In this document: positions 36,025 to 46,152 of the stretch, one piece after another
Position numbering within the stretch: position 1 is the stretch's first letter
How the letters are laid out: every line of letters starts with the position of its first letter
Assembly: GCA_025210475.1 (NCBI GenBank)
Contig: JAOARW010000055.1
Span: 62,001 to 126,000, forward strand
Source of the DNA: Carboxylicivirga sp.
GTDB taxonomy: Bacteria; Bacteroidota; Bacteroidia; Bacteroidales; Marinilabiliaceae
Length of the DNA stretch: 64,000 nt
Direction of reading: 5' to 3'
Notes under the pieces: generated by a model
Told to the model about the DNA's origin: nothing
The model's database searches: none
What the model saw: only the letters and a program-made list of their open reading frames with translations
Position numbers and translations under genes: made by a program

Positions 36025-37659
36025 CTATGAACCATAACCCGGGTTTTGTTTCTCCAGTTTTGTATTAACATCCATATCTCTCTGAGGTATTGGATACAAC
36101 TCATGCTTTCCGCTCACAAAATTATCCATTGCCGGATATGGGTAAGCATCGCGAATCGCTTTGGCTGCATTGCCGGCTTCTAAAATCTTTTCGCCTAATT
36201 TATTCCAACGAATCAGGTCCCATTTGCGCCATCCTTCGTAACACAATTCCCATGCTCTTTCCTGCATGATGTTATTACGGAAATCATCCTGACTGGTTGA
36301 TGCTTCCCAACCATCCTGATCAGCACGTTCGCGAACCAATCTTACAGCTTCAAAGGCATCGGCCATTGTTAGGGTACCTGGTAAATCATTGCGACATTCG
36401 TTAATGGCTTCGGCATACATTAATAACACATCTGAATAACGCAGTAACACCCAGTTTACATCGGTGTCATTGGTATATTCCGGTGCTGAGGCATTCCACT
36501 CGCGACGCCATTTACCCGGAAATATTTTGTGATAGTTGCTCTTTTTTGTGTCATAATACTTCTTCGTATTATCGGCTTTAACTTCGTATGGCGCAACGGC
36601 AATTTCTTTTCTTGCATCGTCGTCGGCAAATGAATCGTAGAAAGGCCACATGGCATTGATAAAAGCATTGGCGCGTCCATAGCTACTTGACGGATTGGTT
36701 TTAGGACCGATATAGGTTGAGATAAAACCACCATTCTCAGGTCCTGATCCCATTGGAGCAAACGCAATCTCGAAAATACTTTCTTTTGGTTCAACGATGT
36801 TTCCGGCGTAATTTCTGAAAACATCCTCGTAGCTGGTGTTTAACTCATGCTCATCCGATTTAACAATGGTGTCGGCTTCCAAAGCAGCCCGCTTGTAGTA
36901 TTCCAAATAGTTTGAAGGACGGGTAACACTACCATCCAACTGTAATGAATATCCAGCACGTCCCATCAAGGCTCTTACCAGGTAGCCTCTTGCAGCACCT
37001 TTACTTACACGTTCATCCAAAGCCTTTTCTGATGCCCATGGCAAAACGGACTTGGCATAATCCAGATCATCAATAATCTGATCATAGATTTCCTCACGGT
37101 TGGTACGTGGCAAATTCAACTCATCATTCACCGATGTATTAACTGTTTTAAAAGGTACATCACCCCACAAGCGAACCAAATCGAAATAACACAAAGCACG
37201 AAGAAACTTAGCTTCACCTAAATACCTTTTTAGCAATGCCTGTTCACTTTCACTTCCATCTGTAAATTGATTCATCTTTTGAATGTTAACAATCGCATAG
37301 TTGGCACGCTCGATGGTTGCGTAATAATCGCGCCAGGTTTTTTCAAACATCGAAATAGATGGATGAGATAAGTAGTGACCTACAGAACGTTTACTTCCGT
37401 CGTCTTCGGTTCCTCTAATCTGTGATATATCAGTATCGCAAGGATAAATTGTTGAAACAACCTGTCCATAAATATTAGTAGTTCCCAAAAGATCGTATAC
37501 ACCAATAACAGCCATATTGGCTTGTTCAACCGATTCAAAAAAGTTATTGCTTGAATAAAATGAACGTGGATCTTCTTCCAGCATGTCCTCGCACGATGTG
37601 CAAAGCCAACCCGATACTAAAGCGAGTATAAGCGGAATGTATATTGTTTTTATTTTCAT
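36025..37659 (-). CDS. susD: SusD/RagB-family glycan-binding lipoprotein
   Basis: 544 residues from the ATG at 37659, which gives a lipoprotein signal (LALVSGWLCTSC). SusD_RagB pattern: FFESVEQANMAVIGVYDLLG, the TPR region with FLRALCYFDLVRLWGDVPF, and C-terminal MQERAWELCYEGWRKWDLIRWNKLGE, ending YPIPQRDMDVN and QNPGYGS. It is the lid and binding partner of SusC for oligosaccharides at the cell surface. A longer frame opening at a TTG (37740) is rejected because it buries the signal. The 194-bp gap to susC is unusually long and contains repeats. Confidence 0.94.
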   Translation of the reverse strand: MKIKTIYIPLILALVSGWLCTSCEDMLEEDPRSFYSSNNFFESVEQANMAVIGVYDLLGTTNIYGQVVSTIYPCDTDISQIRGTEDDGSKRSVGHYLSHPSISMFEKTWRDYYATIERANYAIVNIQKMNQFTDGSESEQALLKRYLGEAKFLRALCYFDLVRLWGDVPFKTVNTSVNDELNLPRTNREEIYDQIIDDLDYAKSVLPWASEKALDERVSKGAARGYLVRALMGRAGYSLQLDGSVTRPSNYLEYYKRAALEADTIVKSDEHELNTSYEDVFRNYAGNIVEPKESIFEIAFAPMGSGPENGGFISTYIGPKTNPSSSYGRANAFINAMWPFYDSFADDDARKEIAVAPYEVKADNTKKYYDTKKSNYHKIFPGKWRREWNASAPEYTNDTDVNWVLLRYSDVLLMYAEAINECRNDLPGTLTMADAFEAVRLVRERADQDGWEASTSQDDFRNNIMQERAWELCYEGWRKWDLIRWNKLGEKILEAGNAAKAIRDAYPYPAMDNFVSGKHELYPIPQRDMDVNTKLEKQNPGYGS

Positions 37660-37779
37660 CTGTTTAGATTTATTTTCATCTGTCAGGTGGAACTCCCAAA
37701 TAAATTTGATCATCGCCTGAGTGTTAATTTGGATAATCAAATTTGCATGGTCGTTTCATCTGTTTAAATTTATTTTCAT
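37654..37779. repeat. 26-bp direct repeat flanking a hairpin at the susC-susD junction
   Basis: Copies at 37654-37679 and 37754-37779 (25/26 identical, exactly 100 bp apart). The first-named copy contains the susD start codon. The 74 bp between them contain a 12-bp inverted repeat with one mismatch (37702-37713 / 37733-37744, loop 19). In each copy the susD sense strand contains the mini frame MKINLNR-stop, which in the susD copy ends in ATGA overlapping the susD start codon. Confidence 0.7.
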
Positions 37780-37853
37780 TGGTCATTACCTGTTGTTACT
37801 AAACGAAAAGTATGGGGCCAAATATTAGCTTCATTTTCTGTTAAAAATCGCTA

Positions 37854-40800
37854 TTAAAAACTTAGGTTCATTCCAAATACCAAAGACTTATTACGAGGAT
37901 AAGCACCATAATCAAGTCCTGGAGTTATACCCGTTCCATTCTTAACATTCACTTCCGGATCAAAACCGCTGTAATCGGTAAATGTGTATAGGTTATTGGC
38001 CGATACATACACACGACACCTGCTGATTTTGACTTTACTCAACACGCTCTTAGGCACATTGTATCCCAATGAAACATTGCTTATTCGTAAGAAAGAAGCA
38101 TCTTCAATAGCCCATGAATGAGCTCGTACACCATTCTGATCAAGTTCCTCGATGCGTGGCATGCTGGCGCCCGCATTCATTTCTGCCAACATAGCAGGAT
38201 CGGTAACAGCCAAGCCGTTTTCACCAATGTTGGTCCAGCGGTTATTGACAATATCCAGTGCGTTACGGTTATTACGTCCGCCTGTTGAATAGTATAGTTT
38301 ACTGGCATTGTAAACATCATTGCCCCACGACCAATTAAGGAAAACACTTAAATCGAAGTTTTTATAGGAGAATGTATTGGTTAAACCACCAAAATGTACA
38401 GGGTTGGCATCACCAATTACTTGTCGGTCTTTCGTATCGATCACACCATCAGGCATTGGATTTCCGTTCTCATCAAAAGCACCGGCCACATCTTTATACT
38501 TCCAGTTACCTGGTTGTGCCGGGTTATTCGGATCTTCAGCAATACCATCTTTTAAGGTATATGTTGAATTAGATGCATCGTAATTAAAGTCATCAACGCG
38601 GTAAATGCCATCGGTTACCCATCCGTACATTTGCCCAACAGGATCGCCAACACGCACAATGTAATCATTGGTTACGTTAGAGTTCCAGCCCGAATCAAAT
38701 AAGAAATGGTCTTGTTCCCCAACTAATGATTTTATTTCATTCTTGTTAAAGGAGATATTGAAATCAGTTGTCCATTTAAAATCTTTGGTATTCACATTTA
38801 TTGTGGAGATCATAAATTCAACACCCCTGTTTTCAGTGGCACCAATGTTCATCACCCTGTTGGAATATCCAGTCGAATATGGAATGGTGGCATTCAATAG
38901 CAAATCAGATACTTTGTTTCTGTAGAATTCACCTGTGAACTGTAAACGCTGATTGAAGAATCCCATTTCCAGACCCAGGTTAAGAGTGGTGGTGGTTTCC
39001 CACTTTAAATTCGGGTTGGCCAGGCGATCGGGTTTAACACCAATAGCTGCGGTTCCGTTTAATGGATAGGTTACACCACTAAGGGTCGATAATGAATTGT
39101 AATCACTAATTCGGTTATTACCTGAGGTACCGTAACCCAATCGTAATTTAAGGTTCGAGAATACATTCAAATCCTGAATAAAGCTTTCTTCGCTGGCGCG
39201 CCAGGCAAATGATGCAGCCGGGAAATACCCCCATTTATTGTCATTACCAAACTTGGAAGAACCATCGGCCCTGAAAGTCACTGTTAACAGGTAGCGCTCT
39301 TTGTAGTTGTAAAACGATCGTCCAAAGAATGAAACCATGGTATTATCATACTCATAAGATTCAGGAATGCCCGGCGTTGCACCTAAAGATAAGTCACCCA
39401 ATCCTATATCGTCGTTGGTAAATCCAGATGTGCTGGCTTTAAACCATTTGCCTTCGCGGTAGTTAATTTCGCTACCAACTGTAAAATCCACACGGTGTTG
39501 ATTGAATTTATTCTTATAAATCAACAGGTTGGTGTTGTTATACGAAAGAATTTCATCGTTGCGCAATGAGCCGGCAATGCTGTTTCGTTTGGCATAAATG
39601 GATCTTGAGCCATCGAAGGTTTCTGTACGACGGTTCTCATCTCGAAAACCACCACTTACCTTAACCGACAAATGAGGTAATAGCTCATATTTCATATTGG
39701 CATTCATCGACAACACCTTGCGCTGGTATGAACGGTGCTCTGCTTCGGCCGAGGTTATTGGATTTTGCAATACATTACCGTTTTCATCTTCCAAAATTGG
39801 ATCCTCATCCATATTGATTAAATCACTGTCTTCTCCTTTTATTCCAATTGTTGGACGATACTGAACAATGTGGTACATCCGGTTAAAATAACTGTTACCT
39901 GTTGATGTTCCGTTTCCGTATTTTTCCTGACGGGTATAGTTAACGTTGGTCGAAATATCAAGCTTCTTATTTGGCGACAAATCCAGTTTTAACTTGGCAT
40001 TATCGCGATTAAAACCACTTTCTACCATTAAACCTTCATCATCGAAATGGGAATAAGCAATATTGTACTTTGCAGTTTCAGTACCTCCATTAACACTTAC
40101 TTTATAGTTCTGCATGTATGCATTATCGCCAAAAGCTTCATCCTGCCAATCTATTCCTGGTCGATTTTTATAGATGTTATCATGCTCTTCCCAGGTACCA
40201 TAGTTACTTGAGTGATTCAGATAACCATCTGTCATTATCGGATTGCCTTCTTCATCCAGATCGCCTGTAAACTGAACACCATGCGTTTGTCGCTCATAGT
40301 CCATTTTTACAAAATCATAGGCATTCATAACGTCAAGACGATTACTTAATTTCTTAATCCCGTAATACGCATCGAAATTAACGGTTGTTTTGGCAACAGA
40401 ACCACCTTTAGTAGTTACCACCACAACACCGTTGGCTCCACGGGCACCATAAATTGCCGTTGATGAGGCATCTTTAAGAATATCAATTGATTCGATATCG
40501 GATGGATCAAGTGCCGATAAACCATCCTCTGATGGAAAACCATCTATAATATATAATGGCTCGTTACTTTGGGTGATTGAACCACCACCACGTACACGAA
40601 TGGAAATACCGGCTCCCGGCTCTCCCTCTGAAGTTGTGATCTGCACCCCGGCAACACGTCCGGCCATGGCTTGTGCCACATTAGCAACCGGCATTTTTTC
40701 CATCTCTTCCACATTTACAGAAGCAATGGCACCTGTCAGGTCTTTCTTCTTCATACTACCGTAACCAATGGCAACGACTTCATCCAGCTGGGTAAACTCT

Positions 40801-41099
40801 GTTTTTAAAGTAATGTTAATAACATCTCTGTTGGCAACAATTGTTTCCTGATCATCAAAACCAATGAATGAAAACACCAATACGTCACTTGCCGCATTTT
40901 TTACTTTAAGCGAATATTCACCATTAATATTTGTAATTGTTCCTGTAGTAGTTCCCTTTATCACCACATTAACGCCCGGAATCTGATCACCTGTTTCATC
41001 GGTGACAATTCCCCTAATCGTCTTTTCCTGAGCATGCGCATTAACAACGCCCAAAAGTCCGATCATAAGAAATAAAATTCGAACAGCTATCTTTTTCAT
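37854..41099 (-). CDS. susC: SusC/RagA TonB-linked outer-membrane transporter
   Basis: 1081 residues from the ATG at 41099 (MKKIAVRILFLMIG), with a Sec signal ending VNAHAQ; the ATG at 41126 adds nine residues. A carboxypeptidase-regulatory-like domain (RGIVTDETGDQIPGVNVVIKG) precedes the plug (MPVANVAQAMAGRVAGVQI, PLYIIDGFPS, DILKDASSTAIYGARGANGVV) and a TonB-dependent beta barrel ending LVFGMNLSF. Imports glycan oligosaccharides with SusD. A 16-bp regulator box lies 117 bp before the start, which places it under the local HTCS. Confidence 0.95.
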   Translation of the reverse strand: MKKIAVRILFLMIGLLGVVNAHAQEKTIRGIVTDETGDQIPGVNVVIKGTTTGTITNINGEYSLKVKNAASDVLVFSFIGFDDQETIVANRDVINITLKTEFTQLDEVVAIGYGSMKKKDLTGAIASVNVEEMEKMPVANVAQAMAGRVAGVQITTSEGEPGAGISIRVRGGGSITQSNEPLYIIDGFPSEDGLSALDPSDIESIDILKDASSTAIYGARGANGVVVVTTKGGSVAKTTVNFDAYYGIKKLSNRLDVMNAYDFVKMDYERQTHGVQFTGDLDEEGNPIMTDGYLNHSSNYGTWEEHDNIYKNRPGIDWQDEAFGDNAYMQNYKVSVNGGTETAKYNIAYSHFDDEGLMVESGFNRDNAKLKLDLSPNKKLDISTNVNYTRQEKYGNGTSTGNSYFNRMYHIVQYRPTIGIKGEDSDLINMDEDPILEDENGNVLQNPITSAEAEHRSYQRKVLSMNANMKYELLPHLSVKVSGGFRDENRRTETFDGSRSIYAKRNSIAGSLRNDEILSYNNTNLLIYKNKFNQHRVDFTVGSEINYREGKWFKASTSGFTNDDIGLGDLSLGATPGIPESYEYDNTMVSFFGRSFYNYKERYLLTVTFRADGSSKFGNDNKWGYFPAASFAWRASEESFIQDLNVFSNLKLRLGYGTSGNNRISDYNSLSTLSGVTYPLNGTAAIGVKPDRLANPNLKWETTTTLNLGLEMGFFNQRLQFTGEFYRNKVSDLLLNATIPYSTGYSNRVMNIGATENRGVEFMISTINVNTKDFKWTTDFNISFNKNEIKSLVGEQDHFLFDSGWNSNVTNDYIVRVGDPVGQMYGWVTDGIYRVDDFNYDASNSTYTLKDGIAEDPNNPAQPGNWKYKDVAGAFDENGNPMPDGVIDTKDRQVIGDANPVHFGGLTNTFSYKNFDLSVFLNWSWGNDVYNASKLYYSTGGRNNRNALDIVNNRWTNIGENGLAVTDPAMLAEMNAGASMPRIEELDQNGVRAHSWAIEDASFLRISNVSLGYNVPKSVLSKVKISRCRVYVSANNLYTFTDYSGFDPEVNVKNGTGITPGLDYGAYPRNKSLVFGMNLSF

Positions 41100-41123
41100 A
41101 AAAACTGAATTAAAAATTGAATT

Positions 41124-41131
41124 CAAAAGTA
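41124..41131 (-). promoter_or_regulatory. Candidate -7 box for susC
   Basis: TACTTTTG on the minus strand (TAnnTTTG), 25 bp before the start codon at 41099; no clear -33 element. Confidence 0.3.
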
Positions 41132-41204
41132 CCCTTACTCACACTCTTAATACTTTTGATATATTCAAAACTCCATCACTGTTTTACCATTCACTATCAA
41201 TGTG

Positions 41205-41231
41205 GTTGAAAGAAGTTTTAAAATCGTTCAA
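41205..41231 (-). promoter_or_regulatory. Candidate HTCS operator upstream of susC
   Basis: In the susC direction TTGAACGATTTTAAAA (41231-41216), with TTCAAC (41210-41205) 21 bp further on. It matches the box upstream of three other operons, 117 bp from the start codon. Confidence 0.55.
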
Positions 41232-41553
41232 CTACCACAGTTGTTTTTCCCTATATCGTTATGACAGATAAATAAATGGCCACAAAATAAAACCTTTTTC
41301 CATAAAGTTTTCAATTATTATCAGCCTACTTTTTATCGATTCAATTAACTCCTGCTCACTCCCTAATTCATAGCTTATATACCAAAGAACTTAATCTCTT
41401 AAGCAACACAAGGCATCAAGCAGTCGCCTTTATTAAAAGACCACACCAACATCGACTGCTTTATTACAAATTACCAGCTCATATTAATTTTTCACCTTAT
41501 CAACTACACATCAGGTAGATATAGGCTTGAATGTTTATATTTTGAAATCGCCA

Positions 41554-41580
41554 TTCAACCATTTTGCAATAGTATTCAAC
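41554..41580 (+). promoter_or_regulatory. Candidate HTCS operator upstream of the GH88 operon
   Basis: TTCAACCATTTTGCAA (41554-41569) with a second TTCAAC at 41575-41580, 21 bp from the first half site. Orientation is towards the GH88 start at 41789, 220 bp away. Confidence 0.5.
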
Positions 41581-41653
41581 AATTATTAAAGCGGTCGTTC
41601 ATATCCTGTAAGACTTCTGCATATACGTGAAATACACCGTCTTTATTCCCATC

Positions 41654-41661
41654 TAAATTTG
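41654..41661 (+). promoter_or_regulatory. Candidate -7 box, GH88 operon
   Basis: TAAATTTG on the plus strand, 128 bp before the GH88 start; a TAnnTTTG match. No good -33 partner is visible. Confidence 0.3.
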
Positions 41662-41788
41662 CTAAAGTGAAAGTTCCCGGTTTAACACGGACAGAAATCG
41701 CTAAAGTCAGATTCTTTGTCCCTCTTAATCCAAAAGATTCATTCACCATTAAACCAAATACATTCTGGAATATTAAAGACACAATCAT

Positions 41789-42964
41789 ATGAAATTATCA
41801 TTATTCAACTTAGGAAAATTAATGCTCATCGCAGGATTATTCTTTTCATGTCAAAAACCTGAAAACAATTGGTATGAGCATGCCATAAACACAGCTGAGA
41901 GCCAGTTAGCACAGGCAGCTGAAATGTATACGCCGGCCAATAACCCTCGATCTGTTTATCCCGATGGAAAAGTACGCTTATGTCATGTGAGAGACTGGAC
42001 CACCGGATTTTTCCCCGGATCCCTATGGTATGCCTACGAGCTTACCGGTAATCCGGCCATGAAGCAAAAGGCAATTGATTATACCTTAGCCTTAGATTCA
42101 ATTAAATACTTCACGCACACCCACGATCTGGGTTTTATGCTTTACTGCTCTTATGGTAATGCGTACCGATTAACAAAGGAAGACACCTATAAAAACACCC
42201 TGATTCGAGGTGCACAATCCCTGATTTCAAGATATAACGAAAATGTCGGTTGCATACGATCATGGGACTTTGGTGACTGGCAGTATCCGGTTATTGTAGA
42301 CAACATGATGAACCTGGAGTTCTTAATGTGGACTGCCAATACTACCAGTGATAAGACCTATAGCGACATAGCCACTTCACATGCCGATATAACCATGGCC
42401 AATCATTTTCGCGATGACTACAGTTCATATCATGTGGTAAGCTATGATACCATAACCGGTAAAACTATTGAAAAACAAACTCATCAGGGCTATTCCGATG
42501 AATCATCCTGGGCACGTGGTCAGGCATGGGGAATTTATGGTTATACCATGATGTACCGTTTCACTAAGAATCCTGCTTACCTGCAAATGGCGCAAAACAT
42601 TGCATCATTGATTATGAATCTTGAATCAATGCCAGAAGATTACATCCCATATTGGGATTACAATGCTCCTGATATACCCAATGCACCACGTGATGCATCG
42701 GCCGCCGCAGTTACTGCCAGTGCTTTGCTAGAGCTTTCGGAATTAACAAAGGATGGCCAGGCATATTTCAACTATGCTGAAAACGTACTTAAAAGCTTAT
42801 CCTCCCCAGCCTATTTGGCTGAAGCCGGCGAAAATAATTTCTTCATATTAAAACACAGCGTTGGCGCTTTACCGAATAACTCAGAGGTAGATACTCCAAT
42901 AAATTACGCCGATTACTACTATCTGGAGGCTTTATTGCGTTATAAATCGATCATCAATAAATAA
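41789..42964 (+). CDS. GH88 unsaturated glucuronyl hydrolase, lipoprotein
   Basis: 391 residues. SPII signal ending LFFSC (Cys21). (alpha/alpha)6 barrel with the two catalytic aspartates of the family: Asp113 in THDLGFMLYCSYG and Asp171 in PVIVDNMMNLEFL. DYIPYWDYNAPDIPNAPRDASAAAV is a typical substrate-binding loop. GH88 hydrates and releases the 4,5-unsaturated uronate left by lyases. First gene of the + operon, 8 bp before PL12. A second GH88 follows downstream; two paralogues may serve different sulfation or linkage types. Confidence 0.93.
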   Translation: MKLSLFNLGKLMLIAGLFFSCQKPENNWYEHAINTAESQLAQAAEMYTPANNPRSVYPDGKVRLCHVRDWTTGFFPGSLWYAYELTGNPAMKQKAIDYTLALDSIKYFTHTHDLGFMLYCSYGNAYRLTKEDTYKNTLIRGAQSLISRYNENVGCIRSWDFGDWQYPVIVDNMMNLEFLMWTANTTSDKTYSDIATSHADITMANHFRDDYSSYHVVSYDTITGKTIEKQTHQGYSDESSWARGQAWGIYGYTMMYRFTKNPAYLQMAQNIASLIMNLESMPEDYIPYWDYNAPDIPNAPRDASAAAVTASALLELSELTKDGQAYFNYAENVLKSLSSPAYLAEAGENNFFILKHSVGALPNNSEVDTPINYADYYYLEALLRYKSIINK

Positions 42965-42972
42965 GGCCTGAT

Positions 42973-44916
42973 ATGCGATTGATACGTAAATTAATATACT
43001 TATTGCTTGTGGGTATTGTGCCTTCATTGGTACATGCCCAGCAAGCGGGTGATGTTTTAAAACTTCTAAACCTCAACTATCCGGGTCTGGAAGTTGTTAA
43101 AAGCCATGTTGACAAACAAGAATATGATAAAGCACAAGAAGAGCTTTTGATTTATTATCGTCAGCGTAGCCGTATTAAACACCCTGAGGTAAATCCTGAG
43201 GATCGGCATAAAGCCCACCATATAAAGCTTAGTGCCTCAACGCTTGAGAAGGCCAACAAGGGCTTGAAACACCAGTTTTTTGTACACAAAGGCTACGGCT
43301 ATTTTGACTATGGCGATACCATTAACTGGCAATACTGGCCGGTGAAAGACAATGAAGTACGATGGCAATTACACCGCATGTATTGGTGGATACCGATGGG
43401 ACAGGCTTATTGGTCAACAGGTGATGAAAAATATGCAAAGGAGTGGATCTGGCAGATGCGGGATTGGATAAAAGATAATCCAAGGGGTTTATCCAAAGAC
43501 AATGACCGTTATGTATGGCGCCAACTTGAAACATCACGACGCGTGCAGGATCAAACCAACCTCTTCTGCTATTTTATCAATTCACCTCATTTTACGGCTG
43601 ACTTCCTTATCGAATTTCTGGCCAATTACCATGCACATGCCGAGCGTATTCGTGAGGATTACTCTGAAAAAGGTAATCACCTGTTGTTTGAAGCCCAGCG
43701 TATGGTTTATGCCGGCGGGTTTTTCCCGGAGTTTAAACAAGCAGAAACATGGCGTAAGGAAGGCATTGAGATTTTGAACAAGGAAATTACCAAACAGGTT
43801 TATGCCGATGGCTTGCAATACGAATTATCGCTCAACTACCATGTAGCTTCCATCAACATTTTTCTGAAAGCCTATTACATGGCACAATTAAGTAATATGG
43901 AAGATGAGTTTCCGGAAAGCTATGCCAAAACAGTTGAAAATATGATCATGGCCATTATTAATGCGTCATTTCCTGATCATACTTACCCCATGTTTAGCGA
44001 TGCGAAAAAAGAATCGAAGCGCAACATGCTGAAAAACTACAAGGCATGGACAAAGGTTTTTCCTGAGAACAAGGTAATCCAATATTATGCTACGGAGGGT
44101 CGTAAAGGTCATGCACCCAAACACCTGTCGAATGCACTTCATAATGGCGGATTCTTTACTTTTCGTAATAACTGGGACGCCAACTCAACCGTGATGGTTC
44201 TTAAAGCTTCGCCTCCGGCTTTTTGGCACAGCCAGCCCGATAATGGAACTTTTGAGCTATGGGTTAAAGGCCGCAATTTTATGCCTGATGCTGGCTGCTA
44301 TGTTTACAGTGGCAACGACGAAATAATGAAGTTGCGCAATTGGTACCGCCAAAGTAAAGTGCATCAAACATTAACGCTTGATAACAAAGATATTTATGTG
44401 GATGCCCAGGTACACAATTGGTCAACCTCACCCAATTTAGATGTCTTGAATTATGAAAATCCAAGCTATAAAGATTTAAGCCATCAACGCCAGGTTTACT
44501 TTGTTGAACAATCCTTTTTTGTAATAGTGGACAGGGCCGTTGGAAACGGAATGGGAGCCGTTGATTTGCATTATCAGCTGATTGAAGGCGATGCCACCAT
44601 CAATTCTAAGAAACACTTTGCTCACACCAACTTCGACGATGGCAACAACCTGTTTCTTCAATGCTTTTCCAAAAAGCCAATGAAAATGATTGAGGAAGAA
44701 GGTAAAGTATCATACGCTTACCGAAAAGAAGCAGCTCGTCCTGCCTTTGCCTTCCAACAGCAAAAAGATAGTACACAGGATATTGAATACATCACAGTCA
44801 TTTATCCTTTTTCGGGCAACAAGCCACCAAAAGTCAAAGCTGCCTTTGTGTCAAAAGCAGCTAAACAACTGGAAGTAACAATCAATAAAACGAAACACCT
44901 GATTGAAATTGAATAA
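42973..44916 (+). CDS. PL12 heparinase II/III-type lyase
   Basis: 647 residues. Signal peptide about 1-22 (LVHAQQ). Alpha/alpha toroid then beta-sandwich. The catalytic residues line up with Pedobacter HepIII (Asn240, Tyr294, His424) at a constant offset of five: Asn235 (EKGNHLLFEAQR), Tyr289 (LSLNYHVAS), His419 (PPAFWHSQPDNGTFEL). The family eliminates low-sulfated heparan sulfate at GlcN-GlcA/IdoA bonds to give unsaturated products. Located between two GH88 genes, with 8-bp and 3-bp gaps. Confidence 0.93.
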   Translation: MRLIRKLIYLLLVGIVPSLVHAQQAGDVLKLLNLNYPGLEVVKSHVDKQEYDKAQEELLIYYRQRSRIKHPEVNPEDRHKAHHIKLSASTLEKANKGLKHQFFVHKGYGYFDYGDTINWQYWPVKDNEVRWQLHRMYWWIPMGQAYWSTGDEKYAKEWIWQMRDWIKDNPRGLSKDNDRYVWRQLETSRRVQDQTNLFCYFINSPHFTADFLIEFLANYHAHAERIREDYSEKGNHLLFEAQRMVYAGGFFPEFKQAETWRKEGIEILNKEITKQVYADGLQYELSLNYHVASINIFLKAYYMAQLSNMEDEFPESYAKTVENMIMAIINASFPDHTYPMFSDAKKESKRNMLKNYKAWTKVFPENKVIQYYATEGRKGHAPKHLSNALHNGGFFTFRNNWDANSTVMVLKASPPAFWHSQPDNGTFELWVKGRNFMPDAGCYVYSGNDEIMKLRNWYRQSKVHQTLTLDNKDIYVDAQVHNWSTSPNLDVLNYENPSYKDLSHQRQVYFVEQSFFVIVDRAVGNGMGAVDLHYQLIEGDATINSKKHFAHTNFDDGNNLFLQCFSKKPMKMIEEEGKVSYAYRKEAARPAFAFQQQKDSTQDIEYITVIYPFSGNKPPKVKAAFVSKAAKQLEVTINKTKHLIEIE

Positions 44917-44919
44917 TCG

Positions 44920-46152
44920 ATGAACAAGATTTTAAACTTTTACATACTGCTTACCCTACTGGTAATTGGTTTTAGCCCTATAACGGTTAATGCACAGGCT
45001 TTAGCTAATGCTAATGCACCGGCATGGGTACATACCGCATTTAGGAATATTGATGCGCAGGCGAAATTTATGCTAAAAGAGGTAAAGAAAACCGGCCTGA
45101 CTCCCCGTTCTGTTGAGCGCGGACTTAGACCTTCCAAGGACTGGACCAGTGGTTTTTACCCGGGAATACTCTGGTACCTTTACGAATACAGCGGCAAAGA
45201 AAAATGGCAGAAAGCAGCCGCTGAGGTTACATCTTACCTGGAGAAAGAACAATACAGCAACCGCGATCACGACATCGGTTTTCGAATCTATTGCAGCTAT
45301 GGAAATGGCTACTTGTTAACCGGCGAAAAGCAATATAAAGATGCTGTTGTAAATGCTGCCAAAGCTTTAAGCACACGCTTCAATGAAAAAACACAAACCA
45401 TTATGTCGTGGAACCCAACGGAGGAGCGCGATTGGAAATACCCGGTGATCATCGACAACATGATGAATCTGGAATTAATGTTTGAAGCCACACGCTTTTC
45501 GGGCGATAAGTCTTTTACCGATATAGCCATTAAGCATGCCCAGCAAACCATGAAATTTCATTACCGAGCCGACTACTCTTGTCCACATGTCGTTGATTAC
45601 GATTCTGAGACAGGGGCATTCCGCAGAATGGACTATAATAATGGCTTTAGCGATCCTAAAACGGCAGCGTGGAGCCGTGGCCAGTCATGGGGATTATATG
45701 GCTTTACACTTATGTACCGCGAAACGGGTGATAAACAATACCTGGCATTTGCCGATAACATTGCGAATTATCTGATTAATCACCCCAATATGCCGGAAGA
45801 CATGGTACCCTACTGGGATTACAATGCGCCTAAAATTCCAACAATGCGCGATGCTTCTGCCGCAGCTATTATGGCCTCGGCCTTGCTCGAGTTAAGTACT
45901 TATTCTGAAAATAAGGAATTGTACCTGTCAACAGCCAAAAAGATTCTTAGCAGTCTGGCATCTGAGCAATACATGGCCAAGCCTGGTGAAAATGGCTATT
46001 ACGTTATTAAGCATGCTACCGGCAATTACCTTAATGGCAGCGAGGTTGACGGTACATTAATCTACGCCGATTATTATTTCGCCGAGGCATTGCTACGCTA
46101 CATCAAATTGATTAACGATAAATCTATTTTCTCATATGATCCGCTACAATAA
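44920..46152 (+). CDS. GH88 unsaturated glucuronyl hydrolase
   Basis: 410 residues with a Sec signal ending TVNAQA. Catalytic aspartates Asp118 (NRDHDIGFRIYCSYG) and Asp179 (PVIIDNMMNLELM), 61 apart as in Bacillus UGL. Similar throughout to the GH88 at 41789 but with a basic 60-75 segment and periplasmic instead of lipid-anchored. Its last codons overlap the sulfatase start by 17 bp, so the two are probably translated in turn. Releases unsaturated uronate from lyase disaccharides. Confidence 0.92.
   Translation: MNKILNFYILLTLLVIGFSPITVNAQALANANAPAWVHTAFRNIDAQAKFMLKEVKKTGLTPRSVERGLRPSKDWTSGFYPGILWYLYEYSGKEKWQKAAAEVTSYLEKEQYSNRDHDIGFRIYCSYGNGYLLTGEKQYKDAVVNAAKALSTRFNEKTQTIMSWNPTEERDWKYPVIIDNMMNLELMFEATRFSGDKSFTDIAIKHAQQTMKFHYRADYSCPHVVDYDSETGAFRRMDYNNGFSDPKTAAWSRGQSWGLYGFTLMYRETGDKQYLAFADNIANYLINHPNMPEDMVPYWDYNAPKIPTMRDASAAAIMASALLELSTYSENKELYLSTAKKILSSLASEQYMAKPGENGYYVIKHATGNYLNGSEVDGTLIYADYYFAEALLRYIKLINDKSIFSYDPLQ

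Larger units (their letters stand above)
41100..41788. other. 689-bp divergent regulatory region (susC / GH88 operon)
   Basis: AT-rich with no recognisable gene; a 70-codon minus-strand frame (41576-41788) has no homology signal. It contains two copies of the regulator box (41216-41231 near susC, 41554-41569 near GH88), each oriented towards its nearest gene, and a TAAATTTG box at 41654-41661 on the plus strand. Two operons with separate boxes in one intergenic region suggest independent promoters under a single regulator. Confidence 0.6.

Noticed and set aside
37660-37740. Longer N-terminus for SusD from the TTG at 37740
   Set aside because: It would bury the lipoprotein signal peptide; the ATG at 37659 is preferred.
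41576-41788. 70-codon minus-strand frame in the susC-GH88 gap
   Set aside because: No recognisable family, and it overlaps the candidate GH88 promoter and the edge of the operator; kept as non-coding.
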